A program made the translations under genes and the position numbers. A stretch of DNA of 64,000 nt. It comes from an uncultured Oscillospiraceae bacterium. GTDB lineage: Bacteria; Bacillota; Clostridia; Oscillospirales; Oscillospiraceae. This document shows positions 8,310 through 15,259 of this stretch, piece by piece. How positions within the stretch are numbered: position 1 is the stretch's first letter; each line of letters begins with the position of its first letter. The DNA lies in the NCBI GenBank assembly GCA_934567355.1, contig CAKTJC010000011.1, positions 9,867 through 73,866 on the forward strand. Direction: 5' to 3'. Under the pieces are notes generated by a model. It saw only the letters and a program-made list of their open reading frames with translations, was not told the DNA's origin and did not search any database.

Positions 8310-8341
8310 TACTTTACTTCTTTAGCGAACTAAAGTATAAT
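8310..8341 (+). promoter_or_regulatory. Promoter with nested palindromic operator, amino-acid ABC operon
   Basis: TTTACT (8313-8318), a 17-bp spacer and a consensus TATAAT (8336-8341). Two nested inverted repeats occupy the promoter: CTTTAG/CTAAAG (8320-8325 and 8330-8335) lies in the spacer, and TACTTTA/TAAAGTA (8310-8316 and 8331-8337) overlaps both hexamers. A repressor bound here would exclude RNA polymerase. The operon encodes a TrpR/YerC-like protein at its end, the obvious candidate. Confidence 0.7.
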
Positions 8342-8395
8342 ACGCCCATCAAACAAAAACACACCCCCACGGGGGAGAAAAAGGAGAAATGAATT

Positions 8396-9181
8396 ATGAA
8401 AAAGCTTACGGCTCTCTTCACCGCGCTGGCAGTGCTGCTGGCGCTGGCGCTGCCCGCCTTCGCCGCCGACCAGACGGATTCCGACTACGTTAAGGAAAAG
8501 GGAACCCTGGTTGTGGGCATCACCGATTTTGAGCCCATGGACTACAAGGACGAGGACGGCAATTGGATCGGCTTCGACGCGGACATGGCTGCCGCCTTTG
8601 CGGAGTACCTGGGCGTGGAAGTGGAGTTCGTGGAGATCGAGTGGGACAACAAGGTGCTGGAGCTGAACTCCAAGAGCATCGACTGCGTCTGGAACGGCAT
8701 GACCCTCACCGACGAAGTCACCTCCGCCATGGCCTGCTCCAATGCCTACTGCAACAATGCGCAGGTGGTCATTGTCCCCGCTGAGCTGGCAGACCAGTAC
8801 CAGACCGCCGAGGCCTGCGCCGACCTGGTGTTCGCCGTGGAAGCCGGCAGCGCCGGAGAGGCGGAGATCACCGCCCTGGGCTATGAGTGCACTCCGGTGC
8901 AGTCCCAGGCGGGTGCGCTGATGGAGGTCGCCGCCGGAACCTGCGACGCCGCCGTCATCGATTCCCTGATGGCTGCCGCCATGGTGGGCGAGGGCACCAG
9001 CTATGAAAACCTGACCTATACCGCACAGCTCAACAGTGAGGAATACGGCGTGGGCTTCCGCAGCGATTCCGACCTGGCAGAGCTGCTGAACGAATTCTTC
9101 AAGGCAGCCTATGAGGACGGCACCATGCAGAAGATCGCCGAAACCTACGGCGTCCAGGCGGCGCTCATTGAGCAGAAATAA
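8396..9181 (+). CDS. Amino-acid ABC transporter, substrate-binding protein (family 3)
   Basis: A 261-residue extracytoplasmic solute-binding protein for a polar amino acid. Residues 1-23 form a Sec signal peptide ending ALPAFAA, with no lipobox cysteine. The mature part has the family-3 pattern: GTLVVGITDFEPMDYKDEDG, then IGFDADMAAAFAEYLG, then WNGMTLTDE in place of the usual amino-acid-binding segment, and GVGFRSDSDLAELLN near the end. The -10 box lies 55 bases upstream and the ribosome site is AAAAGGAGA. Permease, ATPase and a regulator follow. The lack of a lipid anchor is unusual for a Gram-positive binding protein. Ligand is not predictable; a cystine, glutamine or branched polar residue are options. 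Confidence 0.9.
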   Translation: MKKLTALFTALAVLLALALPAFAADQTDSDYVKEKGTLVVGITDFEPMDYKDEDGNWIGFDADMAAAFAEYLGVEVEFVEIEWDNKVLELNSKSIDCVWNGMTLTDEVTSAMACSNAYCNNAQVVIVPAELADQYQTAEACADLVFAVEAGSAGEAEITALGYECTPVQSQAGALMEVAAGTCDAAVIDSLMAAAMVGEGTSYENLTYTAQLNSEEYGVGFRSDSDLAELLNEFFKAAYEDGTMQKIAETYGVQAALIEQK

Positions 9182-9190
9182 AAATATAAC

Positions 9191-9226
9191 GAAACGACCG
9201 CCCGGCATTTTGGGGCGGCTCGTTTC
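9191..9226 (+). terminator. Intercistronic hairpin between binding protein and permease
   Basis: GAAACGACCGCCC (9191-9203) pairs with GGGCGGCTCGTTTC (9213-9226) with one bulged base: 13 bp of stem and no strong U-run. Such hairpins usually hold mRNA levels of the binding protein above those of the membrane genes by partial termination or 3' protection. Confidence 0.65.
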
Positions 9227-9247
9227 TGTGTAAAAGGCGGGCTTTCT

Positions 9248-9937
9248 ATGGATACATTTCTCCGGCAATTCCCTATTGTTTTCCAGTCGCTGAATATCGG
9301 CTTCCTGCAGACCCTGCGGCTGTTTGCGGTGACGCTGCTGGGCGCGGTGCCTCTGGGGCTGATCATCATGTTCGGCTCCATGTCGAAATTCAAACCCCTG
9401 AGCGTGCTGACCAATCTGTTCGTCTGGGTCATTCGCGGCACACCGCTGATGATCCAGCTGCTGATCATCTATTATTTCCCCGGCCTGGTGCTCAAGGTCA
9501 CCTTCTGGCCGAAGGGAGAGAGCGGACGCTTTGCCGCCTCCGCCTTTGCCTTCATCGTCAATTATGCCTGCTATTTTTCCGAGATCTACCGGGGCGGCCT
9601 CCAGAGCATCCCCGTGGGGCAGTGGGAGGCCGGGCAGGTGCTGGGCATGACCAAGGGGCAGATCTTCTTCAAGGTGATTTTGCTGCAGGTCATCAAGCGG
9701 ATCCTGCCCCCCATGGGCAACGAGGTGATCACCCTGGTCAAGGATACCGCCCTCGCCCGCATCATCGCCCTGCAGGAGATCATCTGGGCGGGCACCGCCT
9801 TCCTGAAGGGCTCCCAGGGCATTTCCGGGCAGGTGTGGCCGCTGTTCTTCACGGCAATTTACTATCTGATTTTCAGCGGTGTGCTCACCGTGGCGCTGAA
9901 CCGGCTGGAAAAGAAAATGGACTATTTCAGGGGGTGA
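9248..9937 (+). CDS. Amino-acid ABC transporter permease (HisM family)
   Basis: A 229-residue inner membrane component with about five transmembrane helices. The EAA loop that contacts the ATPase is EAGQVLGMTKGQIFFKVILLQ, and IRGTPLMIQLLI is the classic HisM/GlnP N-terminal signature. The start at 9248 follows AAAGGCGGG. Four bp separate its stop from the ATPase start, so the subunits are translationally coupled. A single permease gene implies a homodimeric membrane channel. Confidence 0.93.
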   Translation: MDTFLRQFPIVFQSLNIGFLQTLRLFAVTLLGAVPLGLIIMFGSMSKFKPLSVLTNLFVWVIRGTPLMIQLLIIYYFPGLVLKVTFWPKGESGRFAASAFAFIVNYACYFSEIYRGGLQSIPVGQWEAGQVLGMTKGQIFFKVILLQVIKRILPPMGNEVITLVKDTALARIIALQEIIWAGTAFLKGSQGISGQVWPLFFTAIYYLIFSGVLTVALNRLEKKMDYFRG

Positions 9938-9941
9938 ACAC

Positions 9942-10688
9942 ATGGCAATTCTGGAAGTGAAGCACATTCAGAAAAGCTTCGGCGGCACGGATGTGCTGAA
10001 GGATATTTCCTTCTCCCTGGAGAAGGGACAGGTGCTTTCCATCATCGGCTCCTCCGGCAGCGGCAAGACCACCCTGCTGCGCTGCCTGAATTTCCTGGAA
10101 ACGGCGCAGAGCGGCAGCATTTTCGTAGGCGGGAAGGAGCTGTTTAACGGCGAAGCTCACCGGCATGTCAGTGAGGCGGAGATCCGCAGAAACCGGCTGC
10201 ATTTCGGCCTGGTGTTCCAGTCCTTCAATCTGTTCCCGCAGTATACCGTGCTGGAAAATGTGATGCTTGCCCCGAAGCTCCTGAACAAGGGAAGCGCGGC
10301 GGAGATCGAGCAGACCGCCTGGCGGCTGATCGACCAGGTGGGGCTGACCTCTCGCATTGGCAGCTACCCCTGCCAGCTCTCCGGCGGGCAGCAGCAGCGG
10401 GTGGCCATCGCCCGGGCGCTGGCGCTGGAGCCGGACATCCTGTGCTTCGACGAGCCCACCTCTGCCCTCGACCCGGAGCTGACCGGTGAGGTGCTGCGGG
10501 TCATCCGGGGCTTGAAAAGTGCGGAAAGAACGATTATAATTGTAACGCATGAGATGGAGTTCGCGAGATCCATCTCCGACCGGGTGATTTTCATGTCGGA
10601 CGGCATCATTGAAGAGGAGGGCACCCCCGAGCAGGTGTTCGGCAGCCCCCAGTCGCCCAAAACCCGGCAATTCCTTGGAAATTTCTGA
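9942..10688 (+). CDS. Amino-acid ABC transporter ATP-binding protein (GlnQ/TcyN type)
   Basis: A 248-residue nucleotide-binding subunit. Walker A is GSSGSGKTT, the Q-loop FGLVFQSFNLFPQYTV, the ABC signature LSGGQQQR, Walker B ILCFDEPTSALDPE, and the switch histidine is in IIVTHEME. This set is typical of the polar amino-acid uptake family. It ends 38 bp before the regulator gene. Confidence 0.94.
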   Translation: MAILEVKHIQKSFGGTDVLKDISFSLEKGQVLSIIGSSGSGKTTLLRCLNFLETAQSGSIFVGGKELFNGEAHRHVSEAEIRRNRLHFGLVFQSFNLFPQYTVLENVMLAPKLLNKGSAAEIEQTAWRLIDQVGLTSRIGSYPCQLSGGQQQRVAIARALALEPDILCFDEPTSALDPELTGEVLRVIRGLKSAERTIIIVTHEMEFARSISDRVIFMSDGIIEEEGTPEQVFGSPQSPKTRQFLGNF

Positions 10689-10726
10689 ACATATTCCGGG
10701 GGAAATTCTGATTTGGAGGGAGCGCC

Positions 10727-11002
10727 ATGCCCCAGCATTCGTTTGACGAGGGAATGATCCGCGCGCTTTATCAGGCGTTCGTGAAGATCGACAGCGAGGA
10801 GACCTGCGCCGCCTTCCTCGATGACCTGTGCACCCGCAAGGAGGTGGAGCAGATGGCACAGCGTCTGCGCGCCGCCAAGCTCCTTTCCGAGGGCATGACC
10901 TACTCCCAGGTGATCGAGCAGACCAATATTTCCTCGGCCACGCTCAGCCGTGTCTCCCGGTGCGTCCAGTACGGAACCGGCTACCGGAAATTTGTGGAAT
11001 GA
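10727..11002 (+). CDS. TrpR-like YerC/YecD-family regulator
   Basis: A 91-residue all-helical protein of the TrpR superfamily. LDDLCTRKEVEQMAQRLRAAKLL precedes the helix-turn-helix (GMTYSQVIEQTNISSATLSRV), and the end CVQYGTGYRKF matches the YerC/YecD subgroup of Firmicutes. The family binds DNA; an amino-acid or nucleoside co-repressor is assumed but not established for this branch. GGAGGG sits before the ATG. As the last gene of an amino-acid uptake operon with a palindromic promoter, it is the likely autoregulator. Its TGA abuts the TGA of the opposing CHAP gene within TGATCA. Confidence 0.88.
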   Translation: MPQHSFDEGMIRALYQAFVKIDSEETCAAFLDDLCTRKEVEQMAQRLRAAKLLSEGMTYSQVIEQTNISSATLSRVSRCVQYGTGYRKFVE

Positions 11003-11548
11003 TCATTCCCCCACAAGGCGGTAGTCGGGTCTGCCGTAGCCTGCGATGCCGGGGTCGTCCAGATCGTAGCTCTTGCGTGCCACGCAGCCGCCGTTGGGGA
11101 TGATGCCCGCCTGGCCGGAGGTATTGCCCTCCACGGTGTGCACCCTTCCGTCCTCCACCCGGGTGACCAGCCCGGTGTGGCAGATGCTGCCGTCGCGCCG
11201 GAAGAAGATCTGATCGCCCTCCTGCGGCTCCCGGACGATCTGCCCGGCCTCTTCATAGTAGCCATAGGAATACCGGCAGCCCGCCCCGCGGCTCAGAATG
11301 GGCTGGCACAGCAGCTTCCGCGCGGCAATCACGCCGTAGGCCTGCACAAAGCACCAGTCCACAAACACGTCGCACCAGGGAAAGCCCTGCTTGCTGCCGA
11401 GATAAAAGCCCAGGTGGGCATGCATATCTCTTGCATATTTTGTATAGTTTTCATCCCCGGGGTTGCTGAGCTTGTCGTCCAGCTGCTCCGGGGTCTGCTT
11501 TTCCAGATACCCTACCTCTGCCAGGGCGACGCTTACGCATTTGTGCAT
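11003..11548 (-). CDS. CHAP-domain peptidoglycan hydrolase or amidase-like protein
   Basis: A 181-residue protein with the catalytic features of CHAP/NlpC-like cysteine peptidases: Cys59 in PWCDVFVDWC, His124 in CHTGLV, and Glu140-Asn142 in VEGNTS. It resembles stand-alone endolysin-like proteins of Clostridia but has no signal peptide and no wall-binding domain. ATG at 11548 follows GGGAGGAGA and overlaps the end of the deacylase gene by 16 bp, so the pair is an operon. There are no phage genes nearby. Export by another route, or an intracellular role, remains open. Confidence 0.8.
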   Translation of the reverse strand: MHKCVSVALAEVGYLEKQTPEQLDDKLSNPGDENYTKYARDMHAHLGFYLGSKQGFPWCDVFVDWCFVQAYGVIAARKLLCQPILSRGAGCRYSYGYYEEAGQIVREPQEGDQIFFRRDGSICHTGLVTRVEDGRVHTVEGNTSGQAGIIPNGGCVARKSYDLDDPGIAGYGRPDYRLVGE

Positions 11549-12099
11549 GGTGTCTCCTCCCAGGGCAGCTCCACGGTGATGGGCGCATGGTGCAGCGCAG
11601 GCAGCAGCGTCTGCGTCACATCCTGCATGCGCAGCCGCAGGCTGGAGGTATTGATGCAGGGGTGGCAGCCCAGGTAATCCCGGCGCAGCACATCTCCGTC
11701 GATGACCAGCTGCACCCGGTTGTCCGTGTCGTTCATCAGCCCCAGGATAGAGGCCGAGCCGGGGGTGTTGTCCAGAAACTGCTCCATAAATTCCTCCCTG
11801 CCGAAGGACAGCCGGGATACGCCCAGCTGGGCGGAGAGGTATTTTGTTTTGAAGGGCTTGTCGCCCGGGATCATCAGCAGGTAGAAGGCTGTTTCCTGCC
11901 GGTTGCTCAGGAAAAGATTCTTGCAGATCACCGCATCCAGGCTTTTGTCAATTTCGGCGCATACCTCCATGGTCTGCGCCGGGGCATGGTCAAGACGCTG
12001 ATAGGCGATGCCCAGCCTGTCCAGCAGGTCATAGCACTTGATTTCTTTGGAAAGCCGCTCGGTGCAGTCCGCCGGACGTCCGTTCATTAAGGTCAGCAT
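11533..12099 (-). CDS. YbaK/ProX-type aminoacyl-tRNA deacylase
   Basis: A 188-residue editing-domain protein (YbaK/EbsC/ProX fold) that hydrolyses mischarged tRNA, most likely Ala-tRNA(Pro). Supporting segments are RLDHAPAQTMEVC at the N-terminus, ICKNLFLSNRQETAFYLLMI (the conserved K-N-L-F-L motif), GVSRLSFG, and the C-terminal LGCHPCINTSSLRL, whose GxxxHP motif closes the active site. ATG at 12099 is preferred to the open frame from 12147 because GGAGG lies directly upstream. This free-standing protein supplements ProRS editing. Confidence 0.88.
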   Translation of the reverse strand: MLTLMNGRPADCTERLSKEIKCYDLLDRLGIAYQRLDHAPAQTMEVCAEIDKSLDAVICKNLFLSNRQETAFYLLMIPGDKPFKTKYLSAQLGVSRLSFGREEFMEQFLDNTPGSASILGLMNDTDNRVQLVIDGDVLRRDYLGCHPCINTSSLRLRMQDVTQTLLPALHHAPITVELPWEETPCTNA

Positions 12100-12155
12100 G
12101 GTATCCTCCAAGATTTTTTCGCTATTATATCCCTTTTTTGCCCCCATGGCAAGGC

Positions 12156-12184
12156 TTTACTTTTGAATCCCCATTTGGTATACT
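12156..12184 (+). promoter_or_regulatory. Promoter for the barnase/barstar pair
   Basis: TTTACT (12156-12161), a 17-bp spacer and TATACT (12179-12184). The predicted start of transcription lies inside the left end of repeat copy 2 (12187-12349), so the whole repeat would form the 5' UTR of the toxin mRNA. Confidence 0.55.
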
Positions 12185-12186
12185 GA

Positions 12187-12349
12187 AGGCAACACCGCAC
12201 AATTGTGTCTGCGAGCCTCAGCCGTCCTTTTGCCCCACTTCTTCAGTTTGGAAAATGGGAAATACATACAGTATTCCTCCATTTTCCAAACTTTGAATTG
12301 GGACAAAAATCCTGGCTGAGTCTTCTTGCCAAATTATGCGGTGTTGCCT
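12187..12349 (+). repeat. MITE-like dispersed repeat, copy 2 (variant termini)
   Basis: About 163 bp. The ends are AGGCAACACCGC (12187-12198) and GCGGTGTTGCCT (12338-12349), a perfect 12-bp terminal inverted repeat different from the GGGAAACTCTGAATAAATC type of the other copies. The centre holds the same hairpin (GGAAATACATACAGTATTCC) and arms (TTTGGAAAAT/ATTTTCCAAA). Both ends are followed outward by GA. This is a chimeric or sister subfamily. Confidence 0.8.
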
Positions 12350-12375
12350 GAATCCGCAAAGGGGAGGGAAAACAG

Positions 12376-12864
12376 ATGAAAAACCGTTTGATCCGCGCAC
12401 TGTCGCTGCTGTTGGCGGCGGTACTGCTGTTTACCGGCTGCGCACCTCTGGCGCAGGCGGCGAAGAACAAGCCTGCCGCGTCTACCGAAGCGACGAAGGC
12501 TGATATCACCGAAGAAGGAGAATACACAAGTAAGGACGAGGTTGCCGAGTACATCTATCTCTACGGTCACCTGCCGCCAAACTACATCACAAAATCTGAA
12601 GCCCAGGACTTGGGCTGGGTGGCCAGCAAGGGCAACCTCTGGAAAGTCGCCCCCGGCAAGAGCATCGGCGGCGACCGCTTCGGCAACCGGGAGGGGCTGC
12701 TGCCCACGGCAAAGGGGCGGAAATATTACGAATGCGACATTGATTTTGACGGGAAGTACCGCAACGCAAAGCGCATTGTCTTTTCAAATGACGGCCTTGT
12801 TTACTACACCGAGGATCACTACGAAACCTTTGAGCGGCTGTATGGGGAGGGAAAGAAAAAATGA
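12376..12864 (+). CDS. Barnase-family guanyl-specific ribonuclease, lipoprotein
   Basis: A 162-residue protein. Residues 1-21 are a signal peptide ending in a lipobox (FTG|C22), so the enzyme is probably lipid-anchored outside the membrane. Residues 50-155 follow Bacillus barnase closely: NYITKSEAQDLGWVASKGNL, VAPGKSIGGDRFGNREG, and the C-terminal block with DHYETF. All four catalytic residues of barnase are present: Glu119 (ECDID), Arg129 (YRN), Arg133 (KRI) and His148 (DHY). It should cleave RNA after G and be toxic in the cytoplasm before export. The next gene, barstar, overlaps by ATGA. GGAGGG precedes the ATG. Confidence 0.92.
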   Translation: MKNRLIRALSLLLAAVLLFTGCAPLAQAAKNKPAASTEATKADITEEGEYTSKDEVAEYIYLYGHLPPNYITKSEAQDLGWVASKGNLWKVAPGKSIGGDRFGNREGLLPTAKGRKYYECDIDFDGKYRNAKRIVFSNDGLVYYTEDHYETFERLYGEGKKK

Positions 12865-13115
12865 TCATTCTCGATGCCTCCTGCCTGCGCACCCGCAGCG
12901 CGGCGCATGAATACCTGAAGGAGCAGCTGCAATTCCCCGCCTACTACGGGAAGAATCTGGATGCCCTGTACGACTGCCTGACGCAGCTGGACGAAACCGA
13001 AGTCGAGTTCGTCAATCTGGACGCCGCAGCAGAGAGTTATTTTACAAAGGTACTGCCTGTCTTTCAGGAGGCGGAGGAAAGCAATCGGAAGCTGCACCTC
13101 TTTTATCGGGTGTAG
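12861..13115 (+). CDS. Barstar-family ribonuclease inhibitor
   Basis: An 84-residue cytoplasmic immunity protein. The inhibitory helix FPAYYGKNLDALYDCL matches barstar, including Tyr28-Tyr29-Gly30, Asn32, Asp34 and the key Asp38 that plugs the barnase active site; the adjacent Trp of barstar is Tyr37 here. The start codon overlaps the barnase stop (ATGA, 12861-12864), so toxin and inhibitor are made from one mRNA by coupled translation. The gene ends 6 bp before repeat copy 3. Confidence 0.92.
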   Translation: MIILDASCLRTRSAAHEYLKEQLQFPAYYGKNLDALYDCLTQLDETEVEFVNLDAAAESYFTKVLPVFQEAEESNRKLHLFYRV

Positions 13116-13120
13116 CAAAT

Positions 13121-13289
13121 CTAGGGAAACTCTGAATAAATCCCCTTCAGCTGAACAGCGGATCTTTTTCCCTATCCGTGCGGTTCCAAAAACGGGAAAT
13201 ACATAAAGTATTCCTCCGTTTTCGGAACCTTCGCCTAGTGAAAAATCTCGCACTGTCAGCGCTTGCGGATTTAATCAGAGCTTCCCTAG
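13121..13289 (+). repeat. MITE-like dispersed repeat, copy 3, plus an extra solo end
   Basis: 169 bp. The ends CTAGGGAAACTCTGAATAAA and its partner CTAGGGAAGCTCTGATTAAA (read in reverse) are 22-bp terminal inverted repeats with two mismatches. The central hairpin GGGAAATACATAAAGTATTC is present. A further copy of just one end (GGAAACCTCTGATTAAATC, to about 13307) follows directly, suggesting nested or repeated insertion. Confidence 0.82.
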
Positions 13290-13310
13290 GAAACCTCTGA
13301 TTAAATCGAA

Positions 13311-13349
13311 AAAACGACCCGCAGGGGATTTCCCTCTGCGGGTCGTTTT
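13311..13349. terminator. Bidirectional intrinsic terminator
   Basis: AAAACGACCCGCAG (13311-13324) pairs perfectly with CTGCGGGTCGTTTT (13336-13349). It lies between the convergent barstar and ABC-exporter genes and has A and T runs suited to both directions. Confidence 0.9.
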
Positions 13350-13363
13350 GCGGATGCCGAAAT

Positions 13364-15127
13364 TTATTTCATGGCTTCCAGCGCCAGAGCGTTCTGGGTG
13401 CGGTAGAGCTCGGCATAGAGACCGCCCTGTTCCAGCAGTTGCTGATGGGTACCGGCCTCGGTGATAACGCCGTCGGCAATGGAAACAATGCGGGTGGCGT
13501 TCCGGATGGTGCTCAGCCGGTGGGCGATGATCAGCGTGGTGCGCCCCTGGGAGAGCTTATCGAAGGCACGCTGGATCTTCGCCTCGGTGACGGAGTCCAG
13601 AGCGGAGGTCGCCTCGTCCAGAATCAGAATGGGCGGGTTTTTCAGGAAAATTCTCGCAATGGCAATGCGCTGCTTCTGGCCGCCGGAGAGCAGGGTGCCC
13701 CGCTCGCCCACATAGGTCTGGAACCCGGCGGGCATGGCCATAATATCGTCGTAGATCTCCGCTTTCTTAGCGGCCTCCGCGACCTCTGACTCGGTGGCGT
13801 CGGGTCTGCCGTAGCGGATGTTTTCAAAAATCGTGTCGGCGAACAGGAACACATCCTGCTGCACAATGCCGATGTTTTCGTGGATGCTGCGCTGCGTGAC
13901 GCTACGCACGTCCTGACCGTCGATGCAGATGCTGCCGTCGGTCACATCGTAAAACCGGGGGATCAACTGGCACAGGGTGCTCTTGCCGCCGCCGGAGGGG
14001 CCGACAATGGCAACGGTCTCCCCGGGCTGCACCTGCAGGTTCACATGGTGCAGCACCGCCAGGTCGCCGTCATAGGCAAAGGACACATCCCGGACGGATA
14101 TTTCACCCTTCACATTCTTTAATTCCTTCGCATCTCCTGCGTCCTGAATGGTCGGCTCGGTGCGCATGATTTCGATGAACCGGTTCAGTCCCGCAAAGCC
14201 GTTGGCAAACATCTCAGAGAAATTCGCCAGCTTGCGCATGGGCGTCACGAAGGTGGCAATATACAGACTGAAGGTGATCAGATCCCGGTAGTCCAGCTTG
14301 CCCTTCATGATCATGTAGCCGCCCAGGGTGATGATCAGCACGTTCATGATGGTCAGGAAGAATTCCATGGAGCTGTTGAACAGCGCCATTGCCTTGTGGA
14401 ATTCCCGCTTGGAGGTTTTGAACTGATCGTTGGCGGCGTCGAACCGCGCGGCCTCCACCGCCTCGTTGGCAAAAGCCTTGGCGGTGCGGATACCGGTGAG
14501 GCTGGATTCCACCTCGGAATTGATGTTGGCTACCTTCTGCTTGACGCCTACGGAGACGCGGCTCATCCACTTGCGCATGGTGAATGCCACTGCCACAAAT
14601 ATGGGGATCAGCAGCCCCACCATCAGTGCCAGCTCCCAGCGAATGGACGCCATCACCGCCAGCGCGCCGATGATGGTAATGGTGGAAGTGAGCAGATCCT
14701 CCGGCCCGTGGTGGGCAAGCTCGGTCAGCTCAAAAAGATCAGAGGTCAGCCGGCTCATCAGCTGGCCGGTGCGGTTCCGGTCGTAAAAGTCGAAGCTCAT
14801 TTCCTGCAAATGGTGGAACAGATCCCGCCGGATGTCCGCCTCCACCCGGATGCCGAAGGTATGGCCGAAATAGCAGACAATGTAATTGAGCCCCGCCCGC
14901 AGCACATAAAACGCTGCCGCAATCAGCATCACGGTGAAAAACACCCGGAATTTTTCATTGGGCAGATAGTCGTAAAGCGCTTGCCGGGTCACCAGCGGGA
15001 AGCTTAAGTCGATCGCTGCAATGCACACCGCGCAGCCGATGTCCAGTGCAAACAGTCGCTTATGCGCCGCAAAATAGTCGAGAAAAATTTGCAGAGGTTT
15101 TTTCTTCTGATATTCGCGTGTCGTCAT
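13364..15127 (-). CDS. ABC exporter, fused membrane and ATPase domains (MsbA-like)
   Basis: A 587-residue half-transporter that would work as a homodimer. Residues 1-320 form the six-helix type 1 exporter domain with the usual FFDRNRTG-like elbow (here FDFYDRNRTGQLMSRLTSD). Residues 345-580 are the ATPase: Walker A GPSGGGKST, Q-loop IGIVQQDVFLF, signature LSGGQKQR, Walker B ILILDEATSALD, and H-loop IIAHRLST. Lipid, peptide or drug export are all possible. AAGGAGG precedes the ATG, with a promoter at 15154-15181. It is monocistronic and divergent from the pseudouridine synthase gene. Confidence 0.93.
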   Translation of the reverse strand: MTTREYQKKKPLQIFLDYFAAHKRLFALDIGCAVCIAAIDLSFPLVTRQALYDYLPNEKFRVFFTVMLIAAAFYVLRAGLNYIVCYFGHTFGIRVEADIRRDLFHHLQEMSFDFYDRNRTGQLMSRLTSDLFELTELAHHGPEDLLTSTITIIGALAVMASIRWELALMVGLLIPIFVAVAFTMRKWMSRVSVGVKQKVANINSEVESSLTGIRTAKAFANEAVEAARFDAANDQFKTSKREFHKAMALFNSSMEFFLTIMNVLIITLGGYMIMKGKLDYRDLITFSLYIATFVTPMRKLANFSEMFANGFAGLNRFIEIMRTEPTIQDAGDAKELKNVKGEISVRDVSFAYDGDLAVLHHVNLQVQPGETVAIVGPSGGGKSTLCQLIPRFYDVTDGSICIDGQDVRSVTQRSIHENIGIVQQDVFLFADTIFENIRYGRPDATESEVAEAAKKAEIYDDIMAMPAGFQTYVGERGTLLSGGQKQRIAIARIFLKNPPILILDEATSALDSVTEAKIQRAFDKLSQGRTTLIIAHRLSTIRNATRIVSIADGVITEAGTHQQLLEQGGLYAELYRTQNALALEAMK

Positions 15128-15153
15128 TCTCGTAAATCCTCCTTATTACGAGT

Positions 15154-15181
15154 ATTATACCGCTTTTTTTGCAAAAGGCAA
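15154..15181 (-). promoter_or_regulatory. Promoter of the ABC exporter gene
   Basis: On the minus strand TTGCCT (15181-15176), a 16-bp spacer and TATAAT (15159-15154), about 27 bases before the ATG. Confidence 0.65.
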
Positions 15182-15199
15182 CGCGGCAGCGTAGGATTC

Positions 15200-15228
15200 T
15201 TGCACTTTTGTGCATTTTCTGGTATACT
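15200..15228 (+). promoter_or_regulatory. Promoter of the pseudouridine synthase gene
   Basis: TTGCAC (15200-15205), a 17-bp spacer and TATACT (15223-15228), 32 bases before the ATG at 15260. It is back to back with the exporter promoter. Confidence 0.65.
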
Positions 15229-15259
15229 GACAAAAAGAAAGCACTTACAGGAGGCAGCC

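Larger units (their letters stand above)
8014..8395. other. Intergenic stretch with repeat, terminator and amino-acid operon promoter
   Basis: This 382-bp gap has no gene. It contains a copy of the 3387-3464 repeat at 8116-8178, a strong terminator at 8191-8227, and the promoter/operator of the amino-acid ABC operon at 8310-8341. The rest shows nothing recognisable. Confidence 0.6.

Noticed and set aside
11003-11548. Prophage remnant
   Set aside because: The CHAP protein resembles phage endolysins, but no holin, structural, integrase or attachment-site signal is near it, and its partner gene is a tRNA-editing enzyme.
12187-13289. Composite transposon carrying barnase/barstar
   Set aside because: The two flanking repeats have different terminal sequences and there is no transposase, so a composite element cannot be claimed; only the flanking arrangement is reported.
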